DNA from: Nocardioidaceae bacterium
GTDB lineage: Bacteria; Actinomycetota; Actinomycetes; Propionibacteriales; Nocardioidaceae
Assembly (NCBI GenBank): GCA_013696015.1
Contig: JACCZI010000104.1
Coordinates: 1 to 8,149 of the forward strand
Direction: 5' to 3'
Length of the DNA stretch: 8,149 bases
Part shown: positions 1 to 6,103 of the stretch, piece after piece
Layout of the letters: each line of letters opens with the position of its first letter
Position numbering within the stretch: position 1 is the stretch's first letter
Translations under genes and position numbers: made by a program
The notes under the pieces: model-generated
The model's input: the letters and a program-made list of their open reading frames with translations, nothing else
Told to the model about the DNA's origin: nothing
The model's database searches: none

Positions 1-20
1 ACTGGAATCTCCTGGAGCAT
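1..20 (-). CDS. Possible 5' end of a divergent gene running off the left edge
   Basis: On the minus strand a strong Shine-Dalgarno-like GGAAGGAG (bases 36-29) is followed by GTG at 23-21 and ATG at 20-18. The ATG is 8 bases from the ribosome-binding site. Only six codons are visible (Met-Leu-Gln-Glu-Ile-Pro), so no family can be named. The claim rests on the ribosome-binding site and on the fact that the permease would otherwise have an unexplained long leader. The same six codons could arise by chance. Confidence 0.35.
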
Positions 21-207
21 CACGCTCACTCCTTCCGCCTCAGCCACCAGCCGAGAACGAAACGGAGCAAGGTGTCAAGGATCAACCGAGACGGTGACAA
101 CCATCAGCCGAGACTGCGTAAAACATCAAGCGATCACGAACTGTCCAGCATCAGCCGAGACAGGACAGGCGGCCAGTCGGGACGGGTACCTCCGAAAGGT
201 TGGGGCC
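21..207. promoter_or_regulatory. Upstream control region of the permease with repeated motif
   Basis: This stretch lies between the possible left-edge minus-strand gene and the permease start. It contains four same-orientation copies of a CATCAGCCGAGAC-like motif (see the repeat entry). GTGACA at 94-99 resembles a -35 box, but the best -10 partner, TAAAAC at 119-124, is 19 bases away and weak, so no promoter is firmly called. The ribosome-binding site GAAAGG at 194-199 sits 8 bases before the ATG at 208 and decides the permease start. The reading frame is open upstream to an ATG at 94, but that start would cover the repeats and lacks family-like sequence. Confidence 0.5.
45..161 (+). repeat. 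Four short direct repeats, consensus CATCAGCCGAGAC
   Basis: Two copies are identical over 13 bases (102-114 and 149-161). A third (81-92, ATCAACCGAGAC) differs at one base, and a fourth (45-58, CACCAGCCGAGAAC) is more diverged. All lie on the same strand. The distances between cores are 36, 21 and 47 bases. They sit just upstream of the permease in a non-coding stretch. Binding sites for a transcription factor controlling the permease or the possible divergent gene are the simplest reading, but this is inference. The regulator is not identifiable. Confidence 0.55.
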
Positions 208-1701
208 ATGAGTATGAGTCTGCTGCGGACGAAGTCGATCGAGCAGTCGATCAAGGACACCGAGGAACCCGAGCACCAGCTGAAGAAGGATCTGTCCGCG
301 CTCGACCTGACCGTCTTCGGGATCGGCGTCATCATCGGGACCGGCATCTTCGTCCTGACCGGGGCGGCCGCCAAGGAAAGTGCCGGGCCGGCTGTTGCAC
401 TGTCGTTCGTCGCGGCCGGGATCGTCTGCGCGCTGGCGGCACTCAGCTACGCCGAGCTCGCCTCAACGGTCCCGGTGGCCGGCAGCGCGTACACCTTCTC
501 GTTCGCCACGCTCGGTGAGCTGATCGCCTGGATCATCGGCTGGGACCTCCTGCTCGAGCTGGCGCTGGGGGCGGCCGTGGTTGCCGTGGGCTGGTCGCAG
601 TACCTCGCCAGCCTGCTGGAGACGATGGGCCTCGATCTGCCGGCCGAGATCAACGGTGGACCGAAGACGGTCGTCAACGTGCCTGCGGCAGCGATGGTGC
701 TCGTGCTGACGGCGGTCCTCGTGGCCGGCATCAAGCTGTCATCACGTGTCAACATGGTGATCGTCACGATCAAGGTCGCGGTCGTGCTCTTCGTCATCGT
801 CGCCGGCCTGTTCTTTATCAAGGCGTCCAACTACTCACCGTTCATCCCTCCCACCGAGCCCAGCGAGGCCGAGTCGGGGCTCAAAGCGACGCTCCTCCAG
901 ACGATCTTCGGCATCTCGCCGTCGACCTTCGGCGTCATCGGCATCTTCACCGGCGCCGCTGTCGTGTTCTTCGCATTCATCGGGTTCGACGTGGTCGCCA
1001 CCGCTGCCGAGGAGGTCCGCAAACCGCAGCGGGACCTGCCGCGCGCGATCATCGGCTCGCTCGCGATCTGCACGGTCTTGTACGTGGCGGTCTCGCTCGT
1101 GGTCGTGGGCATGCAGAAGTACACCCAGCTGAACGTCGAGGCGCCGCTGGCGGAGGCCTTCAAGGCCGTCGACAAGTCCTGGGCCGCCACGCTGATCACG
1201 ATCGGCGCGCTCGCGGGTCTGACGACCGTGACGATGATCTTGATCCTGGGCCAGAGCCGGATCATCTTCGCGATGTCGCGTGACCACCTGCTGCCGCCGG
1301 CGCTGTCGCGGGTCCACCCGCGTTTCGGTACGCCGTACCGCATCACGATCGGCGTCGGCGTGGTGGTTGCCGTGATGGCGGCGTTCATCCCGCTGGAGGC
1401 GCTGGCCGAGCTGGTCAACATCGGCACGCTCTTCGCGTTCATCGTGGTCTCCGCAGGGGTCATCATCCTGCGTCGCACCCGACCCGACCTCGAACGCCCG
1501 TTCCGGGTACCAGCGGTTCCGCTGGTGCCGATTCTGGCCTCGCTCGGATGCCTGTACCTCATGCTCAACCTGCCGGTCGAGACCTGGCTGCGGTTCGCCG
1601 TCTGGATGGTCATCGGTTTCCTCGTCTACTTCGCGTACTCCCGCTCGCACTCCCGCGTCGGCCGCGAAGGCGACCGCACGCACGACCGGACGCCCGCCTG
1701 A
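208..1701 (+). CDS. APC-family amino acid permease (cationic amino acid transporter-like)
   Basis: This is a 497-residue inner-membrane secondary transporter predicted to import amino acids with a cation. The N-terminus is cytoplasmic and charged. TM1 has the substrate-binding glycine-rich break IIGTGIFVLTG (residues about 42-52). TM6 and the following loop have the hallmark run FAFIGFDVVATAAEEV then RKPQRDLPRAI (about 255-281). A later loop has GQSRIIFAMSRDHLLP. About twelve hydrophobic segments follow in order, and the tail is short, basic and hydrophilic. The sequence looks most like the CAT/YfnA branch of the APC superfamily, whose members carry cationic or branched amino acids. The exact substrate cannot be read from the sequence. 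ATG 208 is chosen for its GAAAGG ribosome-binding site 8 bases upstream and for normal family length; ATG 214 is an alternative. The PAC2 gene follows on the same strand after 69 bases. Confidence 0.93.
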   Translation: MSMSLLRTKSIEQSIKDTEEPEHQLKKDLSALDLTVFGIGVIIGTGIFVLTGAAAKESAGPAVALSFVAAGIVCALAALSYAELASTVPVAGSAYTFSFATLGELIAWIIGWDLLLELALGAAVVAVGWSQYLASLLETMGLDLPAEINGGPKTVVNVPAAAMVLVLTAVLVAGIKLSSRVNMVIVTIKVAVVLFVIVAGLFFIKASNYSPFIPPTEPSEAESGLKATLLQTIFGISPSTFGVIGIFTGAAVVFFAFIGFDVVATAAEEVRKPQRDLPRAIIGSLAICTVLYVAVSLVVVGMQKYTQLNVEAPLAEAFKAVDKSWAATLITIGALAGLTTVTMILILGQSRIIFAMSRDHLLPPALSRVHPRFGTPYRITIGVGVVVAVMAAFIPLEALAELVNIGTLFAFIVVSAGVIILRRTRPDLERPFRVPAVPLVPILASLGCLYLMLNLPVETWLRFAVWMVIGFLVYFAYSRSHSRVGREGDRTHDRTPA

Positions 1702-1770
1702 GACCCTTGTACGTTTGAGCTCGGGCCGGTGCGGGATTGCGTGCCGGGTGGGCAGCGTTGGAGGTGCGTC

Positions 1771-2766
1771 ATGAGATGGGCCATCCGACGTAGCGACGAC
1801 AGCAGCCCCGGTACGGATGCCGATGTGGCAGCGTCGGAGGCGGCACAAGGGCCGCAGCCACCGTCGCACCCGCTGGTCCACGTGGTCGACGACATCCCTG
1901 AGCTCGGGTCGGACACCCGGCCCGTGCTCGTCCACGCCCTGGACGGCTTCCTCTCCGCGGGGTCCGCCCCACGCCTGGCGGCCGAGCACCTCGGCGGAAC
2001 CGGCGCCAGGGTCGTCGCGAGCTTCGACATCGACGCGCTGTACGACTACCGCGCTCGGCGTCCCGGTCTGGTCTTCGACCAGGACCACTACAGCGGGTAC
2101 GAAGGTCCCCGGCTCACGGTCCGGCTGCTCGAGGACCGCGGCGGCCTGCCGTACCTGTTGCTTGCCGGCCCGGAGCCCGACTTCGGGTGGGAGCAGTTCG
2201 CGGCGGCGGTGCGGGCGCTCGTCGAGCGCTTCGGTGTCGAGCTCACCGTCGGCATGGGTGCGGTGCCGATGGGGGTGCCACATACCCGCCCGACGATGAT
2301 CACCGCGCACGCGACCCGCAAGGACCTGATCGACCGCCCGAACGTCTGGAAGGGCCAGCTGATGGTGCCCGCGAGCGCGCAGTCGATGCTCGAGTTCCGC
2401 CTCGGCCAGTGGGGGCACGACGCGATGGGGTACGTCGCACACGTGCCGCACTACCTGTCTCAGGTGGAGTTCCCGGCGGCGGCGGTCGCGCTCGTCGAGG
2501 CGGTGACGGCGCGGACCGGTCTCGACATCGATGTCGAACCGTTGCGGGACGCGGCTGCCGCCTCGGTGCTCGAGATCGACAAGCAGATCTCCGACCAGGA
2601 CGGTGCCGAGGTGCTCGCGGGCCTGGAGCAGCAGTACGACTCGTTCACCCAGGGGGCAGGTGACTCGCTGCTCGCCGAGGGGGGGCCATTGCCGTCCGCG
2701 GACGAGCTGGGCCGCCAGGTGGAGCAGTTCCTCGCGGGTCTGGACCGCCGCGACGACCGCGACTGA
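1771..2766 (+). CDS. PAC2-family protein (proteasome assembly chaperone 2-like)
   Basis: This predicted soluble cytoplasmic protein has 331 residues. A variable, Ser/Pro/Ala-rich stretch (1-33) precedes a PAC2 fold. Recognisable pieces are VHALDGFLSAGSA (about 54-66), FDIDALYDYRARRP (about 85-98), LLLAGPEPDFGWEQF (about 129-143), GVPHTRP (168-174) and VAHVPHYLSQVEFP (about 222-235). The C-terminal tail (about 310-331) is helical and charged. Related actinobacterial proteins such as mycobacterial Rv2714 and Rv2125 share this fold. The family takes its name from a eukaryotic proteasome assembly chaperone, but the bacterial role is not established and no catalytic residues can be assigned. The ATG is chosen because GGAGG at 1760-1764 lies 6 bases upstream; an in-frame GTG at 1729 has no such site. 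It may be co-transcribed with the permease and ends 9 bases from the convergent small gene. Confidence 0.85.
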   Translation: MRWAIRRSDDSSPGTDADVAASEAAQGPQPPSHPLVHVVDDIPELGSDTRPVLVHALDGFLSAGSAPRLAAEHLGGTGARVVASFDIDALYDYRARRPGLVFDQDHYSGYEGPRLTVRLLEDRGGLPYLLLAGPEPDFGWEQFAAAVRALVERFGVELTVGMGAVPMGVPHTRPTMITAHATRKDLIDRPNVWKGQLMVPASAQSMLEFRLGQWGHDAMGYVAHVPHYLSQVEFPAAAVALVEAVTARTGLDIDVEPLRDAAAASVLEIDKQISDQDGAEVLAGLEQQYDSFTQGAGDSLLAEGGPLPSADELGRQVEQFLAGLDRRDDRD

Positions 2767-2775
2767 CGGCGACGG

Positions 2776-3024
2776 TCACACCGAGTCGAGGCTCGGCGGC
2801 CCGACGACCTCCTGGGCGATGTTCCGGTCGGTCGCCGGATGCTCGACCAGGGCCAGGATCCGGTTCGCCATGAACCGCGCCTTGCGGACCGGCGTACCGC
2901 CGCGGGTCACTTCGGTGACCTCGACGATGTTGCGCCCGGTGTTGATCTCCACCCGGCGGCCGTTGCGGGTCGCCATCACCTCGTAGGTGCGGATGTCGTC
3001 GCCCGCATCGATGACGATCTCCAC
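2776..3024 (-). CDS. Small hypothetical protein, 82 residues
   Basis: I do not recognise a named family. The protein starts MEIVIDAGDDIRTYEVM and continues with a basic run (TRNGRRVEINTGRN), a beta-rich repeat-like EVTEVTRGG, then RKARFMANRILALVEHP and an acidic tail. It has no signal peptide, membrane segment or cysteine, so it is probably a small cytoplasmic alpha/beta protein. The basic patches could bind nucleic acid or phosphate, which is speculation. GTG at 3024 is preferred because GAGG lies 7 bases upstream; an in-frame GTG at 3039 would add five residues but has only a poor CACAGG abutting it. The gene follows the phosphoesterase on the same strand after 50 bases and is probably in its operon. 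High third-position GC and in-frame codon use support a real gene. Confidence 0.7.
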   Translation of the reverse strand: MEIVIDAGDDIRTYEVMATRNGRRVEINTGRNIVEVTEVTRGGTPVRKARFMANRILALVEHPATDRNIAQEVVGPPSLDSV

Positions 3025-3074
3025 TCGGTCACCTCGCACCCTGTGACCGTACCGCCGCCGGCTGCGGTGTGGCG

Positions 3075-3983
3075 TCAGCGAATCGTGAACTGGTCCACCA
3101 GCTCGCCGTCTTGGCCGATCGCGCGCACCTCGAGGCGGTCGTCGTAGACGGCCACGTCGAGGAAGTGCAGCACGGACTCGCTGACCGCGGTGAAGTCCTC
3201 GGAGCCGGTGGCGCGCAGCTTGGCGCCGCCGCCGGAGACGACGTACGTCACACCGGCGATCTCGTCAGATCGCTGGTAGTCGTGATCGTGCCCGGCGAGC
3301 ACCAGCGGCACGTCGAACTCGGCGAACAGCGGTGACCAGGCCTCGCGTACTTCGAGATCCGAGCCGTGCTCGCCGGCGGAGTACGCAGGGTGGTGCATGG
3401 CCGCGATGGTCCAGCGCACACCGGGTGGTGACTGACCCAGGACCTGCCGCAACCACGCCGTCTGGTCGTCGTCGACCTCGTTGGAGTCGAGCACGATGAT
3501 GCGCAGGCTGCCGACGTACTCGACGTAGTAGTTGTGGCTCTCTCCGAGCAGACGCAGGATCTCGTCCTGACCGTCTGACACCACGTCGTGGTTGCCGAGC
3601 ACCGGAACCAGGTTGACGCCTTCATCGACCAGAGGGGCGAAGGGCTCGAGGACGGCCTCGTCGACGCGTTCCGGGTCCCCGACCTCGTACACCAGGTCAC
3701 CCAGCAGCAGGAGGGCGTCGAAGGTGAAGCCGTCCTGCGCCTGCTGCATGGCAGCCACCGTTCGTAGCTGCTGCTCATCACCGGTTCCCGTGTCGCCCGC
3801 AACCGCGAGGCGTACGCACGGGCGCTCCGACATCGCCGGGCACGGGTGACCAGCAGGGCTGTCGCGGTTCAGCAGGACGACGGTGAGGCCGAGGAGAGCG
3901 ACCGCGACCCCGACCCCGAGCAGGAGCGGCCAGCGAGGTCTGCGCCCGCGCGCCAGCTCTCCGTCGCCCGATCTGTGCCACAT
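3075..3983 (-). CDS. Membrane-anchored metallophosphoesterase, purple acid phosphatase-like
   Basis: The 302-residue protein begins with a basic, Arg-rich segment and one hydrophobic helix (about residues 19-38), followed by an outside-facing catalytic domain. All five metallophosphoesterase motifs appear in order: GDTG (63-66), GDLVY (95-99), GNHD (130-133), MHH (196-198) and GHDHDYQR (231-238). GDxG rather than DxH in the first motif, and GDxxY in the second, are typical of purple acid phosphatases and ACP5-like enzymes, which hydrolyse phosphomonoesters at a dinuclear metal centre. The natural substrate is unknown. The helix lacks an obvious cleavage site or lipobox, so I infer a type II anchor. 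C48 and C56 could form a disulfide outside. ATG 3983 is chosen for a GGGGGG purine run 7 bases upstream and because residues encoded further upstream do not resemble the family. The small gene downstream is probably co-transcribed. Confidence 0.88.
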   Translation of the reverse strand: MWHRSGDGELARGRRPRWPLLLGVGVAVALLGLTVVLLNRDSPAGHPCPAMSERPCVRLAVAGDTGTGDEQQLRTVAAMQQAQDGFTFDALLLLGDLVYEVGDPERVDEAVLEPFAPLVDEGVNLVPVLGNHDVVSDGQDEILRLLGESHNYYVEYVGSLRIIVLDSNEVDDDQTAWLRQVLGQSPPGVRWTIAAMHHPAYSAGEHGSDLEVREAWSPLFAEFDVPLVLAGHDHDYQRSDEIAGVTYVVSGGGAKLRATGSEDFTAVSESVLHFLDVAVYDDRLEVRAIGQDGELVDQFTIR

Positions 3984-4100
3984 CGTGCCGCCCCCCGAGA
4001 CACTCCAGTTACTCGTGACCGTACACGGGTGACGGCGCATTTCGCGGCTCTGGCCGAGGGATCCAGGCACGGCTGAGGGCATCTGCTCGGACGTGTCTAT

Positions 4101-4116
4101 CCCATGTTCACATGGG
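4101..4116 (+). repeat. Small perfect hairpin CCCATG-TTCA-CATGGG
   Basis: A six-base perfect inverted repeat with a four-base loop. The left arm can pair instead with a second CATGGG at 4165-4170, enclosing the large hairpin, so two mutually exclusive structures are possible. It has no T tract, so it is not an intrinsic terminator. Confidence 0.5.
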
Positions 4117-4118
4117 AC

Positions 4119-4160
4119 GGGGTCACTTCCAATGGATTCGAACCTGTTGGAAGTGACCCT
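4119..4160 (+). repeat. Long inverted repeat, predicted leader hairpin upstream of thioesterase
   Basis: Arms 4120-4132 and 4147-4159 are perfect 13-base complements (GGGTCACTTCCAA and TTGGAAGTGACCC). In a plus-strand RNA the stem extends inward by U-G, G-U and G-C pairs and outward by one G-U pair, giving about 17 pairs and an eight-base loop AUUCGAAC. On the minus strand the three wobbles become A-C mismatches, so the structure favours a plus-strand transcript reading toward the thioesterase. It lies about 95 bases before that start. An RNA leader element, a palindromic operator and a small mobile repeat all remain possible. Confidence 0.65.
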
Positions 4161-4192
4161 CAGCCATGGGAAGCACTGCGGCAGCCCACTCG

Positions 4193-4214
4193 ACCGCGAC
4201 GGGAAAGTCGCGGT
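4193..4214 (+). repeat. Hairpin ACCGCGAC-GGGAAA-GTCGCGGT
   Basis: A perfect eight-base inverted repeat with a purine-only six-base loop, about 29 bases before the thioesterase ribosome-binding site. It lacks a following T run. With the two preceding hairpins it makes the leader unusually structured. Confidence 0.5.
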
Positions 4215-4253
4215 GCAGGCGGTCTTCCAGCAGCACTCTGCCAGGATCGTGAG

Positions 4254-5120
4254 GTGCCCACGTCCGTTGCGGAACTGGTTGCGATCCTTCGGCTGGAACG
4301 GGTCGAGGACGACCTGTTCCGCGGCGCGCAGCCACCGCACTCGACACTGCAGCGGGTCTTCGGCGGTCAGGTCGCGGCGCAGGCGCTGTGCGCCGCCAGC
4401 AAGACTGTCGACCCCATCCGCCGGGTCCACTCGCTGCACTCGTACTTTCTGAGAGCCGGCGACACCGCGGTCCCGATCGGCTACGACGTCGAACGGATCC
4501 GCGACGGCGGCTCGTTCAGCACTCGCCGAGTCGAGGCGCGACAGCACGGCCGCGTGATCTTCTACCTCACCGCATCGTTCCACGGCCATGAACCCGGCTT
4601 CGAACACCAGGACGTGATGCCGGACGTCCCGCCGGCGCCGGACTGCCCGGACCTCGCCGAGATGCTCGAGACGATCAGCAGCCGAGCCGCGGACAGCTGG
4701 CGCCAGGAGTGGTCGGCGCTCGACGTGCGCTACGTCGGCGATACCCGCCCGGGCGGCGGCCTGGTCTCCGAGGAACACCCGGCAGCCGCCCGGCTCTGGT
4801 TCCGAGCGAACGGGGAGCTCGGTGGCGACCCGGTGCTCAATACCTGCGTGCTGACGTACGCCAGCGACCTGACCCTGCTCGGGTCGTCACTGATCCCGCA
4901 CGGAGTCATGATCGGCTCACCCACGCTGCAGGCTGCCTCGCTCGACCACACGGTGTGGTTCCATCGGCCGGTACGCGCGGATGACTGGCTGCTGTACGAC
5001 CAGGTCTCGCCGTCGGCCCAGGGCGGACGAGGCTTCGCTGTGGCCAGGATCTTCGACGCACGCGGCGCGCTCGTCGCATCGGTGGCCCAGGAGGGACTGA
5101 TCCGGCCCGTTCGCCGCTAG
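4254..5120 (+). CDS. tesB: Acyl-CoA thioesterase II
   Basis: This cytoplasmic enzyme of 288 residues hydrolyses acyl-CoA to free fatty acid and CoA. It has the double hot-dog layout of TesB. The N-terminal half carries RVFGGQVAAQAL (about 34-45), VHSLHSYFLRAGD (58-70) and GGSFSTRRVEARQ (85-97). The C-terminal half carries YASDLTLL, QAASLDHTVWFHRP and VASVAQEGLIR. By comparison with the E. coli enzyme (Asp204, Thr228, Gln278) the catalytic trio is Asp205, Ser229 and Gln279; Ser for Thr is conservative and keeps the hydroxyl. GTG 4254 is chosen because AGGA lies 7 bases upstream and the resulting length matches the family almost exactly. An in-frame ATG at 4104 would add 50 residues translated from hairpin sequence and is rejected. 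The stop codon overlaps the stop of the convergent SDR gene. Confidence 0.92.
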   Translation: MPTSVAELVAILRLERVEDDLFRGAQPPHSTLQRVFGGQVAAQALCAASKTVDPIRRVHSLHSYFLRAGDTAVPIGYDVERIRDGGSFSTRRVEARQHGRVIFYLTASFHGHEPGFEHQDVMPDVPPAPDCPDLAEMLETISSRAADSWRQEWSALDVRYVGDTRPGGGLVSEEHPAAARLWFRANGELGGDPVLNTCVLTYASDLTLLGSSLIPHGVMIGSPTLQAASLDHTVWFHRPVRADDWLLYDQVSPSAQGGRGFAVARIFDARGALVASVAQEGLIRPVRR

Positions 5121-6103
5121 GTCAGCCGCGCCAGCAGATCGGCCTCACGAGCCGGTTCGAGCCCGACGCCGTCGCGACGCCAGTCCGCCTCCTGCAGCCA
5201 GCACCAGGTGTCGCGCACGGTGTCGGCTAGCGGCCGGGCTGACAGGCCGGTCCGGATGGCCGCCGAGGGATCCAGTGCGAGGGCCTGCTCCGGGCTGCCC
5301 TCGCTCCATAGCGGCAGCAACTCGCCGTCGACGCCCGCATCGACGAGCTGCGCCGCGTCAACCCAGACCAGCTCGGTGCCCGACGGGGCGACCTCGTCGC
5401 GAATGGTCTCGATCATGTCGGCAAACGACCATGGCGGCGGCTGCGCGCAGCAGTGGAAGGCTCCGGTAGTGCGGGTGTCGATCAACGACTCCACCCAGGT
5501 CCCTTGGTCACGGGCGTCGATGAGCTGCATCGGTGCGCTCGGCGGGCCCGGGCAGAGCACTCGGCCGCCACAGGCCAGCCGGTCGACCCACCATGTGAAC
5601 CGACCCGTCGGGTCGTGCGGACCCACCACATAGGTCGGCCGCACGATGGTGAGCGCATGGGCTCCGTACGCCTCGAGGGCCGCGCGCTCACAGCAGACCT
5701 TGAGCCCGCCGTACGTCTCGCCGGTCATCGGCAGGGCGTCCGGGTCGTCGGTGTCGAGCTCGGCCAGGGGTGCGGACTCGTCAGCGCCTGCGACCTCGGG
5801 CTCGGCGTAGGCGGAGACTGAGGAGACGTAGAGGTGGTGCCCCCCGCCACCGTCCAGGGCGGCCGCCAACGAGCGGACCTGCCGCGGGTGGAAGGCGCAG
5901 GTGTCGACGGTGGCGTCGAAGCCGCGGCCAGCCAGGGCACCGAGATCCTGGTCGCGGTCAGCCAGAACGTGCTCTGCCTCCGGAAAGAGGTCCCGGCCGG
6001 TGACCCCGCGGTGCAGGAGCGTAACGTCGTGGCCGCCGTCGAGGGCCGCCGCAGCGATGGCACGACCCACGAACTGGGTGCCACCCACCATCAGGATGCG
6101 CAT
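5117..6103 (-). CDS. NAD(P)-dependent epimerase/dehydratase, SDR family
   Basis: The protein has 328 residues and a predicted cytoplasmic Rossmann fold of the extended/atypical SDR type. The dinucleotide-binding glycine motif is GGTQFVG (7-13). His31-Arg32 at the end of the second strand hints at NADP(H) rather than NAD. The active site has Ser at 95-96 (YVSSVSAY) and the YxxxK pair Tyr131-Lys135. VRPTYVVGPHDPTGRF (154-169) and MQLIDARDQG (192-201) are typical substrate-domain motifs. The C-terminal ~100 residues are the variable substrate-binding part. The reaction is unknown: these enzymes act on nucleotide sugars, flavonoid-like compounds or other small carbonyls. ATG 6103 has no clear ribosome-binding site, but TAACCT lies exactly where a -10 box would give a leaderless mRNA. 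It overlaps the convergent tesB stop by four bases. Confidence 0.9.
   Translation of the reverse strand: MRILMVGGTQFVGRAIAAAALDGGHDVTLLHRGVTGRDLFPEAEHVLADRDQDLGALAGRGFDATVDTCAFHPRQVRSLAAALDGGGGHHLYVSSVSAYAEPEVAGADESAPLAELDTDDPDALPMTGETYGGLKVCCERAALEAYGAHALTIVRPTYVVGPHDPTGRFTWWVDRLACGGRVLCPGPPSAPMQLIDARDQGTWVESLIDTRTTGAFHCCAQPPPWSFADMIETIRDEVAPSGTELVWVDAAQLVDAGVDGELLPLWSEGSPEQALALDPSAAIRTGLSARPLADTVRDTWCWLQEADWRRDGVGLEPAREADLLARLT

Larger units (their letters stand above)
3984..4253. promoter_or_regulatory. Divergent intergenic region between phosphoesterase and thioesterase
   Basis: This 270-base stretch separates two genes transcribed away from each other, so it should contain both promoters. 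No convincing -35/-10 pair was found for either. Its right half holds three hairpins reported separately (4101-4116, 4119-4160, 4193-4214). The direct repeat GTGACCG/GTGACGG occurs at 4015 and 4029. The thioesterase ribosome-binding site AGGA is at 4243-4246, 7 bases before its GTG start. Minus-strand and plus-strand frames are partly open here, but neither gives family-like protein. Confidence 0.6.

Noticed and set aside
94..207. In-frame extension of the permease from ATG 94
   Set aside because: It would encode the direct repeats as protein and lacks family-like sequence; ATG 208 has GAAAGG 8 bases upstream.
835..2451. Long minus-strand open frame opposite the permease and PAC2 genes
   Set aside because: It spans the antisense of two well-supported genes, is dominated by Arg, Asp and His as expected for a GC-rich shadow frame, and shows no recognisable domain.
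2907..2923. Inverted repeat GGTCAC-TTC-GGTGACC
   Set aside because: It lies within the small protein gene and is explained by the repeated Glu-Val-Thr codons.
4104..4253. In-frame N-terminal extension of TesB from ATG 4104
   Set aside because: It would add 50 residues translated from hairpin sequence; the GTG at 4254 has an AGGA site and gives the usual family length of 288.
3984..4778. Upstream extension of the phosphoesterase frame across tesB
   Set aside because: The extra residues lie antisense to the thioesterase, show no family similarity, and the ATG at 3983 has a purine-rich ribosome-binding site directly before the membrane anchor.
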